Positions 1-5,341 of a stretch of 5,341 nt of DNA are shown here, piece by piece. The position numbers and the translations under genes were made by a program. Source of the DNA: an uncultured Pseudomonadota bacterium (GTDB taxonomy: Bacteria; Myxococcota_A; Polyangia; HGW-17); contig CALKWH010000209.1 in the NCBI GenBank assembly GCA_938004375.1, forward strand, positions 1 through 5,341, written 5' to 3'. How positions within the stretch are numbered: position 1 is the stretch's first letter; each line of letters starts with the position of its first letter. The notes beneath the pieces are model-generated. The model saw only the letters and a program-made list of their open reading frames with translations, was not told where the DNA came from and searched no databases.

Positions 1-44
1 CACCGAGATCTACACTCTTTCCCTACACGACGCTCTTCCGATCT
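1..44 (+). other. Illumina TruSeq/P5 adapter contamination
   Basis: These bases match the last 44 bases of the 58-base Illumina universal (P5/Read 1) adapter, ending in the diagnostic GCTCTTCCGATCT. They are synthetic, not genomic. Read on the minus strand they follow the insert as AGATCGGAAGAGC, the usual signature of read-through from a short fragment that was not trimmed before assembly. Genomic sequence starts at base 45. The minus-strand frame of the neighbouring hydrolase happens to stay open through the adapter, so an automatic annotation would add about 14 false residues to that protein. Confidence 0.98.
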
Positions 45-1535
45 CAGGTAGTAGCGTCCTGGAGTCACGTTCTGGGTGAACGTGAGGTGGGCGCGGGCGA
101 GGCAGGTGTCCTCGCGCAGGCCGGAGAGCAGATGGATGTCCGGATCGACGTTCGCGTCGTCAGGCACGGTGGCGGTGAGGCTGCCGGGCTGGCACAGGTC
201 GAGTTGGTAGACGAACTCACGGCCGTACTCGGCCAGATCGGTGCGGCAACTGTAATAGTTGAAGTAGCGGAAGCCTCCGGTGGCCGTGTTCCGCGCATCG
301 GAATAGGGGAACGAGTTGATGCGGATGGGGTTTTCCCGGCTGCCCTCGCCCAGGGGCGCCGGCGCGGCGAAGTGGGCCTCGAGGGCGTCCCAGACCTCGG
401 AGTAGCCGTTGTCGTAGCCCAGCGCCCAGTAGCCCATCCCGCCGATGCCCTGCTGCTTCACCAGGTCGAACTTGCAGGCCAGGCTCTGTTCGTCGTCGTA
501 CCAGACCTGGTGCCATACGCCGCCCTCCTGCCAGATGATCGCGGGGTTGCAGATGCCGGCGTCCCACGAGCGGGTCTTTCCGCCCGCCAACAGCGCGCGG
601 GCGGCGGAGTAGGTGACCGAGCCGACGTGGGAGTTCATGGTGGAGGGCCAGGACCCCGACGCTGTGGTCCACTCGCGGCCATACAGCGGCAGGCCGGCGA
701 CGATTTTGTGCCGCAGATCTTCGCCAACGGCGGCGCCGATGGCGGCCAGCGTGCGCACCAGCGAGAGGGAGCCGGCCGTGCTCCAGGCGGGGGTCACGCG
801 CAGTTTGCCGGTGGGGCCAGCGTAGGTGGAGCCGCCCCAATGGTAGCCGTAGGCCATGATGAAGTAGTAATCGAGCACCTGGAAGATGGCCGGCAGATCG
901 AGGCCGTCGCTGAGCCCGGTGGGGGCGGCGAAGGAGATGGTCGCATGGATGTGTCCCCGGTTGTTCAGTTCGTTGCGCAGGCCCTGCAGGAACATGACGA
1001 AGGCGGTGCGGGCCGAGCCCGGGACGAACTCGAAGTCGATGTTGATGCCGTCGGCGCCGCCGTCCTCCATGGCGTCGACCATGTTGGTAATGGCCGTGTT
1101 GCGGGCGGTGGCGTTGTTGAGCAGCGTGGCGATGTCGGTGTCGCCGAAGAGGGTGAACACGACCTCGACGTCGACGCCGGCCGCGTGGGCGGTCTGCACC
1201 AGGGCCGCGTCCGGCCAGCCGTGGGCGTCGGTGATGTTGCCAGAGGTGTTCATCTCCAGGGAGAAATACGCCAGATGGCTGAGGTCCTGCCACCGGATCT
1301 GGGAGGTGTCCGAGATCCAGTAGGGCAGGTAGCCGTACACGATCTTCGTCAGGGACCGGGGCGTGCCGGGGACGTACTGGTAGACCCGTGGCGGGGTCAC
1401 CGTGCCGGCATGCCGGGCGAGCTCCAGCGCGTGCACGGAGACCGGCGCGGCGTCGGGCTCGATGAGGCCGGGGGGCGGCGCGAGGGACGGTTCGGGGTTG
1501 GCCAGCAGCAGGCCCAGCAGCAGGATCGGGGTCAT
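45..1535 (-). CDS. Secreted GH18 family glycoside hydrolase with C-terminal PPC-like domain (3'-truncated)
   Basis: The predicted product is an exported glycosidase that cleaves beta-1,4-linked N-acetylglucosamine polymers (chitin or peptidoglycan glycan). The 497 visible residues begin with a hydrophobic signal segment (about 3-12) ending near PSLA (16-19). A GH18 barrel covers about 64-390. Its active-site motif is DGINIDFE at 162-169, with general acid E169 and D167 present but Asn165 where chitinases usually carry Asp. Other GH18 marks are MAY at 227-229, PLYGREW at 283-289 and Trp370 in GGMGYW. Residues about 398-497 resemble a pre-peptidase C-terminal (PPC) beta-sandwich with Cys430, Cys448 and Cys478. 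The 3' end is lost at the adapter. The ATG at 1535 has AAGGA eight bases upstream. An in-frame ATG at 1574 would add a basic n-region, but the added stretch has rare CGA-AGG-AAG codons that look like the ribosome site itself. Fold is confident; substrate is not. Confidence 0.9.
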
Positions 1536-1656
1536 GGCGCACTTCCTTCGCGAGCGGCCCGGGGGCGCGCGCATCTGGCATCCTAGCCAAAAACAGCTTG
1601 CACCGCAACGACGAGTCCCTCTAAGGTGACGAAGGCATCCGGTGAGGTCCCTGCCC

Positions 1657-2925
1657 ATGGAGCGCAACCCGTATTTCTGGATCATCCTGGTCACCCTCGT
1701 GCTCCACTTCTCGTTGGAGCGGCTGCTGGCCCTCTTCACGCTGCGTCGGTTGATGCCCGGGGTTCCGCCCGAGTTCGCCGAGGTCTGTCCGCCGGAGCGT
1801 TACGCCCGGATGCAGGCCTACACCCGGGACCGGATCCGCCTGGGAACGGCGTCCGCCGTGTGGGACTTCGCCTGGCTGCTGGGCTTCTGGTTCACGGGCG
1901 GGTTCGCCGCGTGGGATCGGCTGACGGCCTCGTGGTTCTGGCACCCGATCCCCGCCGGGCTCGCCTTCCTCGGCGGTCTGGCGCTGGCCTCGTCCGCGTT
2001 GTCCCTGCCTTTCGAGTGGGTCGCCACCTTCCGCCTCGACGCCCGTTACGACCTGAACCGCACGACCCCGCGCACCTTCGTCCTGGACCGGGTCAAGGGC
2101 CTGCTGCTGGCGGTCTTGTTGGGCGGTCCGCTCCTCGCCGGACTCATCGTCTTCTTCCGCTTCGCCGGCGCCTCGGCCTGGCTGTGGGCCTGGGGCACGG
2201 TCGCTGCAGTGACGCTCTTTTTGCAGTATGTCGCACCCACCTGGCTCATGCCCCTGTTCAACCGCTTCTGGCCCTTGCCGGACGGCGAGCTGCGCGACGG
2301 TCTCACCGCCCTGGCCGCGCGCACGGGCTTCCCCCTTGGCGAGATCTTCGTGATGGACGGCTCCCGTCGCAGCGCGCGCGGCAACGCCTTCTTCACCGGG
2401 TTCGGCGCCCGCAAGCGGATCGTCCTGTTCGACACCCTGGTCGAGCGGCACCCGCCCGCCGAGATCCTGGCCATCACCGCCCACGAGATCGGCCACTGGC
2501 GGCGCCGCCACATCCTGGTGGGGACTGCCCTGGGTCTCGCGCAGACGGGCGCGCTGCTGCTGCTTTTGCAGGTCTTCGTCGGCCACCGTCCCCTCTTCGC
2601 CGCCTTCGGCGTGGACGCCCCGTCGTTCCCCGTGGGACTGGTGCTCTTCGGCCTGCTGTTGACCCCGCTCCAGGTGGCGCTGTCCCTGGCGGGGAACGCG
2701 CTGTCGCGCCGGCACGAACGTCAGGCCGACGCGTTCGCACAGGAGGCCGTCGGCGATGGGGCGCCCCTGGCCGACGCCCTGCGCCGTCTGGCCATGGACA
2801 ACCTCTCCAACCTGACGCCGCACCCGCTGGCCGTCCTGCTGCACGCCTCCCATCCGCCGGTCCTGGAGCGGATCCGTTCTCTGAAGCGCAAGACCGCGCC
2901 CGCACCCGCTCCCGCCACGAAGTGA
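1657..2925 (+). CDS. M48 family zinc metalloprotease, Ste24/CAAX prenyl protease 1 type
   Basis: This is a complete 422-residue integral-membrane zinc endopeptidase of the Ste24 branch of family M48. Zinc ligands are H276 and H280 with catalytic E277 in the HEIGH motif, and E354 in the downstream ERQAD motif. The C-terminal signature NLTPHPL (385-391) followed by HASHPP (396-401) is typical of Ste24 and absent from the shorter HtpX proteases. I see seven hydrophobic segments (about 6-27, 69-87, 97-118, 147-167, 173-193, 286-309 and 324-346), matching the seven helices of Ste24. The N-terminal M48_N region includes FEWVATFRLDARYDLNRTTP (119-138). Eukaryotic Ste24 trims prenylated CAAX proteins. 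Bacteria generally lack that modification, so the role here is more likely membrane-protein quality control (inference). The ATG at 1657 has GAGG nine bases upstream; a GTG at 1642 would add five residues. It is divergent from the hydrolase gene and ends 153 bases before the phosphate transporter. Confidence 0.93.
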   Translation: MERNPYFWIILVTLVLHFSLERLLALFTLRRLMPGVPPEFAEVCPPERYARMQAYTRDRIRLGTASAVWDFAWLLGFWFTGGFAAWDRLTASWFWHPIPAGLAFLGGLALASSALSLPFEWVATFRLDARYDLNRTTPRTFVLDRVKGLLLAVLLGGPLLAGLIVFFRFAGASAWLWAWGTVAAVTLFLQYVAPTWLMPLFNRFWPLPDGELRDGLTALAARTGFPLGEIFVMDGSRRSARGNAFFTGFGARKRIVLFDTLVERHPPAEILAITAHEIGHWRRRHILVGTALGLAQTGALLLLLQVFVGHRPLFAAFGVDAPSFPVGLVLFGLLLTPLQVALSLAGNALSRRHERQADAFAQEAVGDGAPLADALRRLAMDNLSNLTPHPLAVLLHASHPPVLERIRSLKRKTAPAPAPATK

Positions 2926-2986
2926 TTTCGCGCTGTCTTTTTGGTGGCGCATTGTCAACAACATCATGAATTGATTGCGTCGGGGC

Positions 2987-2996
2987 CACACGTGTG
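2987..2996. repeat. 10-base perfect palindrome CACACGTGTG in an intergenic gap
   Basis: A perfect self-complementary decamer with a CACGTG core sits 82 bases upstream of the phosphate transporter start. It could be a half-site pair for a dimeric regulator, but a 10-base palindrome is not rare and I see no second copy in the other gaps. Function is unknown. Confidence 0.35.
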
Positions 2997-3078
2997 ATAG
3001 CCATGCGCAGGTTCGGCGCTGGACCCTATGCACTAGGCCCCGCCGATTCGCGTCCTTTCTTCAGAAAGCAGAGAATCC

Positions 3079-4806
3079 ATGCACTGGTCCAAGATTTTCT
3101 TCGACGTCTTCGGCGGCCTCGGGCTGTTCTTGCTGGGCATGAAGTTCATGTCCGAGGGGATGCAGAAGGTCGCCGGATCCCGCCTGCGGAAGATCCTGCA
3201 CTTCCTGACCTCCAATCGGTTCATGGGTGTCGGCATTGGATTTTTGGTTACAGCCCTCATTCAGTCCAGTTCGGCCACCACCGTCATGGTCGTGGGGTTC
3301 GTCAACGCCGAGCTGCTCAACGTCACCCAGGCCATCGGCGTGATCCTGGGCGCCAACATCGGCACCACCGTCACGGGGTGGATCGTCACGCTGAAGGTCG
3401 TGTCCTACTCCCTGCCGCTGATCGGCACGGGCGTGCTCGTGCGCTTCGTGGGGCCCAACGACACCTGGAAGTATCTGGGCGAGGTCGTCTTCGGGTTCGG
3501 CATGCTGTTTCTGGGCATGAGCATCATGTCCAACGGGTTCGCCCCCCTGCGGGATTACCCCGGCTTCATCGAGATGTTCATGCGCGTCTCCGGCGAGACC
3601 TACGGCAGCGTGCTCTTCGGCGTGCTCATCGGGACCGTGACCACCCTCGTCGTCCAGTCTTCGTCGGCCACCACCGGCATCACCATCGCCCTGGCCGCCC
3701 AGGGCATGCTCACCTTCCAAGGCGCCATCGCGCTGGTGCTGGGCATCAACATCGGCACCACGATCACCGCCATCCTGGCCGCCATCGGCACCAACCACAA
3801 CGCCAAGCGCGCGGCGCTCGCCCACACTCTGTTCAACGTGCTGGGCGTCGTCCTCACCCTGATGGTCTTCTATCCGTTCTGCCACTTCGCCGACGCGGTC
3901 ATCCCGGGGGATCCGGATTTCCTTGTGCGCACGGCAGCCGACGCCGAGGCCTACGATACGGTGATCGGCACCAAGCCGTTCATCGGCCGTCACATCGCCC
4001 TCGCGCACACGTTGTTCAATGTCGTGTACGTCCTGATGTTTCTGCCCTTCACCGGCTTCCTGGCGACCCTGGTCAAGCGCATCATCCCCGAACCCAAGAC
4101 CAGCCAGAAGGTCAGTCCGCTGCAGTTCGTCCATATCAACTACAGCTTGATCCGCACCCCTGCGATCGGCCTCATCGAGTCCGAAAAGGAGCTCCTGGCC
4201 ATGGCCCAGCGGGTGCGCAAGAACTCGGTGCGCATCCACGACATCATGGTCGAGAAGCGGGACATCGACTCGGCGAAGGACAAGATCGAGGCCAGTGAGC
4301 AGATGATCGACGACTATCGCAAGATGATCACCGAGTACCTGCTCACGCTGTCCCAGCAGACGCTTTCCCACGAGGAGGCGGTCAAGGTCGGTAACTATAT
4401 GACCTGCGCCCATAACCTCGAGAAGTACGCCGACTACGTCTTCAACTCGGCGCGCACCTACACCAAGATGAAGGAGAGCGACATCGAGCTCTCCGAGCCC
4501 GCCCGGGTGACCATCCGCCAGCTCGCCGACGAGATCGAGGCCTTCTACGAGCTCTCCATGGACCTGCTCAATCAGGAGACCGAGACCGACGAGCAGCGGC
4601 ACATGGCGCAGGCCCTGGTGACCAAGCGCCGCCTCAAGGACGCCATCCGCGACGCCAAGATCGAGCACTTCCAGCGCTTGCAGGAGAAGACCTGCAGCGC
4701 CGGGAGCTCGATGTATTTCATCGACCTGCTGAGCAACCTCGACGGCATGGTCAGCCAGGTCTTCAACATCTCCGAGACCCTCTGCGGCTACAAGTTCTCC
4801 GCGTAG
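3079..4806 (+). CDS. Na+/phosphate cotransporter (NptA/YjbB-type) with PhoU-like C-terminal domain
   Basis: This complete 575-residue inner-membrane protein is predicted to couple sodium entry to inorganic phosphate movement (SLC34-like Na/Pi family). The family's two inverted structural repeats are clear: QSSSATT at 62-68 with GANIGTT at 91-97, then QSSSATT at 193-199 with GINIGTT at 222-228. The segment ALAHTLFNV occurs twice, at 246-254 and 307-315. Membrane helices fill about 5-335. From about 360 the protein is hydrophilic, charged and helical, matching the PhoU-like domain fused to many bacterial members. Length fits that two-domain form. The ATG at 3079 opens directly into a membrane segment, but the ribosome site is poor (AGAAAG and GAGAA rather than a clear GGAGG). 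No PhoB box is recognisable upstream. A weak terminator follows the stop. Transport direction (uptake or export) and PhoU-domain regulation cannot be read from sequence. Family assignment is secure. Confidence 0.95.
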   Translation: MHWSKIFFDVFGGLGLFLLGMKFMSEGMQKVAGSRLRKILHFLTSNRFMGVGIGFLVTALIQSSSATTVMVVGFVNAELLNVTQAIGVILGANIGTTVTGWIVTLKVVSYSLPLIGTGVLVRFVGPNDTWKYLGEVVFGFGMLFLGMSIMSNGFAPLRDYPGFIEMFMRVSGETYGSVLFGVLIGTVTTLVVQSSSATTGITIALAAQGMLTFQGAIALVLGINIGTTITAILAAIGTNHNAKRAALAHTLFNVLGVVLTLMVFYPFCHFADAVIPGDPDFLVRTAADAEAYDTVIGTKPFIGRHIALAHTLFNVVYVLMFLPFTGFLATLVKRIIPEPKTSQKVSPLQFVHINYSLIRTPAIGLIESEKELLAMAQRVRKNSVRIHDIMVEKRDIDSAKDKIEASEQMIDDYRKMITEYLLTLSQQTLSHEEAVKVGNYMTCAHNLEKYADYVFNSARTYTKMKESDIELSEPARVTIRQLADEIEAFYELSMDLLNQETETDEQRHMAQALVTKRRLKDAIRDAKIEHFQRLQEKTCSAGSSMYFIDLLSNLDGMVSQVFNISETLCGYKFSA

Positions 4807-4808
4807 TC

Positions 4809-4835
4809 GCCTCCTGAAAAATCTCGAGGCTTTTT
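4809..4835 (+). terminator. Weak Rho-independent terminator after the phosphate transporter
   Basis: GCCTC (4809-4813) pairs with GAGGC (4826-4830), immediately followed by TTTTT (4831-4835), three bases after the stop codon. The stem is only 5 bp with a 12-base loop. An alternative fold pairs GAAAAA (4816-4821) with TTTTTC (4831-4836). Position and U-tract fit a terminator, but strength is doubtful. Confidence 0.55.
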
Positions 4836-4848
4836 CCCGTTTCTGGCC

Positions 4849-4854
4849 TATACT
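4849..4854 (+). promoter_or_regulatory. Candidate -10 element TATACT for the lipoprotein gene
   Basis: TATACT matches the sigma-70 -10 consensus at five of six positions, in the gap after the transporter's terminator. A start site about 7 bases downstream (near 4861) would give a leader of about 37 bases. I find no good -35 box at 16-18 bases and no extended -10 TG, so activation or weak activity is likely if it is real. Confidence 0.4.
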
Positions 4855-4860
4855 GCCGGT

Positions 4861-4877
4861 GGGCCGGAAGCCGGTCC
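4861..4877 (+). promoter_or_regulatory. Leader stem-loop upstream of the lipoprotein gene
   Basis: Bases 4861-4867 (GGGCCGG) pair with 4871-4877 (CCGGTCC) around an AAG loop: seven pairs including one G-T wobble, otherwise all G-C. No T-tract follows, so it is not a terminator. It lies about where transcription from TATACT would begin, so the mRNA could carry a 5'-terminal hairpin. The ribosome site GAGG (4888-4891) stays outside the stem. Confidence 0.5.
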
Positions 4878-4897
4878 TCCACACAACGAGGTGAGAG

Positions 4898-5341
4898 ATG
4901 AGCCGCAACGCATTCAAGTCCTGGACTCTGGCAGTTGGTTTCGCGCTGACCTTGGGCTTCGGGTTGGCCGCCTGCGGTCGCGAGAGCGCGGTGACGCTCC
5001 CGACCGAGCGCTGCGGCAACGGCGCCGATGACGACGCCGACGGCCACGTGGACTGCGACGACCAGGACTGCCACGCGGATCCAGCGTGCGAACAGGGGCC
5101 GGTCGAGGACTGCACCAATGGGGCCGACGACGACGGCGACGACTTCACCGACTGCGACGATCAGGACTGCTGGACGGACCCGGTCTGTGACGAGGAGCCG
5201 CCGGTCGAGGACTGCGACAACGACCTGGACGACGACCAGGACGGGGACGTGGACTGCGCCGACGCCGACTGCAACGACGATCCGGCCTGTGACGAGGAGC
5301 CGCCGGTCGAGGACTGCGACAACGACCTGGACGACGACCAG
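4898..5341 (+). CDS. Lipoprotein with tandem Asp/Cys-rich EF-hand-like repeats (3'-truncated)
   Basis: The first 148 codons of a lipoprotein are visible; the gene runs off the right end. Residues 1-26 form a lipoprotein signal: basic MSRNAFK, a hydrophobic core, and lipobox LAAC with Cys26 as the acylated residue, placing the product on the outer surface of a membrane. After a short linker come tandem units starting at 37, 70, 104 and 138 (the last incomplete), with a 28-residue core and 5-6 residue linkers (EQGPV, then DEEPPV). Each complete core has four Cys spaced C-x13-C-x4-C-x5-C and an acidic DxDxDGxxD loop resembling EF-hand, dockerin or TSP3 calcium loops (D44-D52, D111-D119; the second unit has Asp82 for Gly). 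Calcium binding and two disulfides per unit are inferred. The start has GAGG six bases upstream. The exact family is not recognised; similar Asp/Cys repeats occur in surface proteins of Myxococcota-like bacteria. Confidence 0.85.
   Translation, partial: MSRNAFKSWTLAVGFALTLGFGLAACGRESAVTLPTERCGNGADDDADGHVDCDDQDCHADPACEQGPVEDCTNGADDDGDDFTDCDDQDCWTDPVCDEEPPVEDCDNDLDDDQDGDVDCADADCNDDPACDEEPPVEDCDNDLDDDQ
5006..5341 (+). repeat. In-gene tandem repeat array, 99-102 base period
   Basis: Units start at 5006, 5105, 5207 and 5309 (periods 99, 102 and 102 bases) and encode the Asp/Cys repeats. The first two units differ from each other and from the third. Units three and four are identical over everything visible of unit four, together with the preceding linker: a perfect 55-base direct repeat at 5185-5239 and 5287-5341, preceded by T in one copy and C in the other. 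This points to recent duplication at the 3' side, and more copies probably lie beyond the window. Confidence 0.9.

Noticed and set aside
217..1608. Long minus-strand open frame over the hydrolase gene, and a plus-strand one at 87-1586.
   Set aside because: Both are Arg/Gly/Ala/Pro-rich translations in the wrong frames of a GC-rich gene. The hydrolase frame alone gives recognisable GH18 motifs; it has no stop in the window because it runs into the adapter.
1598..1627. Forward promoter TTGCAC with 18-base spacer and TAAGGT for the M48 gene.
   Set aside because: Each box matches only three consensus positions; this is expected by chance.
2918..2939. Terminator after the M48 gene (CGAA/TTCG hairpin before a short T-run).
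   Set aside because: The stem is four weak pairs overlapping the stop codon, and the T-run is separated from it by seven bases.
2933..2957. Possible PhoB box (CTGTC at 2933 and ATTGTCA at 2951) before the phosphate transporter.
   Set aside because: The half-sites are 18 bases apart instead of the 11 expected of Pho-box direct repeats, and the intervening A/T-rich spacer is missing.
2952..2999. Sigma-70 promoter for the transporter: TTGTCA (2952) or TTGATT (2971) with TGTGAT (2993).
   Set aside because: TTGTCA has no acceptable -10 at 15-18 bases. TTGATT with TGTGAT at 16 bases matches only four of six positions in each box, too weak to annotate.
1621..3033. Antisense and +1 open frames across the M48 protease gene.
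   Set aside because: They are Arg/Gln/Gly-rich shadow translations; the sense frame has clear zinc-binding and Ste24 signature motifs.
3061..5148. 695-codon antisense open frame opposite the phosphate transporter and lipoprotein.
   Set aside because: It spans two genes and a terminator, is low-complexity in composition (Asp, Gly, Val, His-rich), has no recognisable domain, and is explained by the G/C third-position bias of the sense genes.
4898..5341. CRISPR or intergenic repeat interpretation of the near-identical 102-base units.
   Set aside because: The repeats keep one reading frame (99 and 102 bases, multiples of three), encode a conserved Cys/Asp pattern, and lack unique spacers between short palindromic repeats.

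Overview
This 5,341-base window looks like one short-read metagenome contig from a GC-rich bacterium. It holds four protein-coding genes, two of which run off the edges, and both ends look like sequencing or assembly artefacts. Bases 1-44 match the 3' part of the Illumina TruSeq/P5 universal adapter, so the true insert begins at base 45. The right end stops exactly at the end of the second copy of a perfect 55-base direct repeat inside a tandemly repeated gene, which is where a de Bruijn assembler with k=55 would stop.

Layout. 45-1535 (minus): secreted glycoside hydrolase family 18 protein with a C-terminal PPC-like beta-sandwich domain, cut at its 3' end by the adapter. 1536-1656: short divergent intergenic region. 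1657-2925 (plus): complete Ste24/CAAX-protease-type M48 membrane metalloprotease. 2926-3078: 153-base gap with no convincing promoter, Pho box or terminator. 3079-4806 (plus): complete Na+/phosphate cotransporter with a PhoU-like C-terminal domain, followed by a weak intrinsic terminator. 4849-4897: probable -10 element and a strong leader hairpin. 4898-5341 (plus): 5' part of a lipoprotein gene whose mature part is a tandem array of Asp/Cys-rich repeats with EF-hand-like DxDxDGxxD loops.

Organism (inference). High GC with strong G/C third positions, a Cys-containing PPC-like domain on a secreted hydrolase, and a lipoprotein with Asp/Cys repeats all suit Myxococcota or other former Deltaproteobacteria, or candidate phyla such as Eisenbacteria or Krumholzibacteriota. 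No rRNA or ribosomal marker is present to settle it.

The genes do not form an evident pathway. One is divergent, the two complete forward genes are spaced enough to be separate units, and the lipoprotein appears to have its own promoter. The common theme is the cell envelope: a secreted sugar-chain hydrolase, a membrane protease, an inner-membrane phosphate importer and a surface lipoprotein. I see no new defence, mobile or RNA system. The best leads are the repeat lipoprotein with its leader structure, and the two contig-end artefacts, which matter to anyone using this record.
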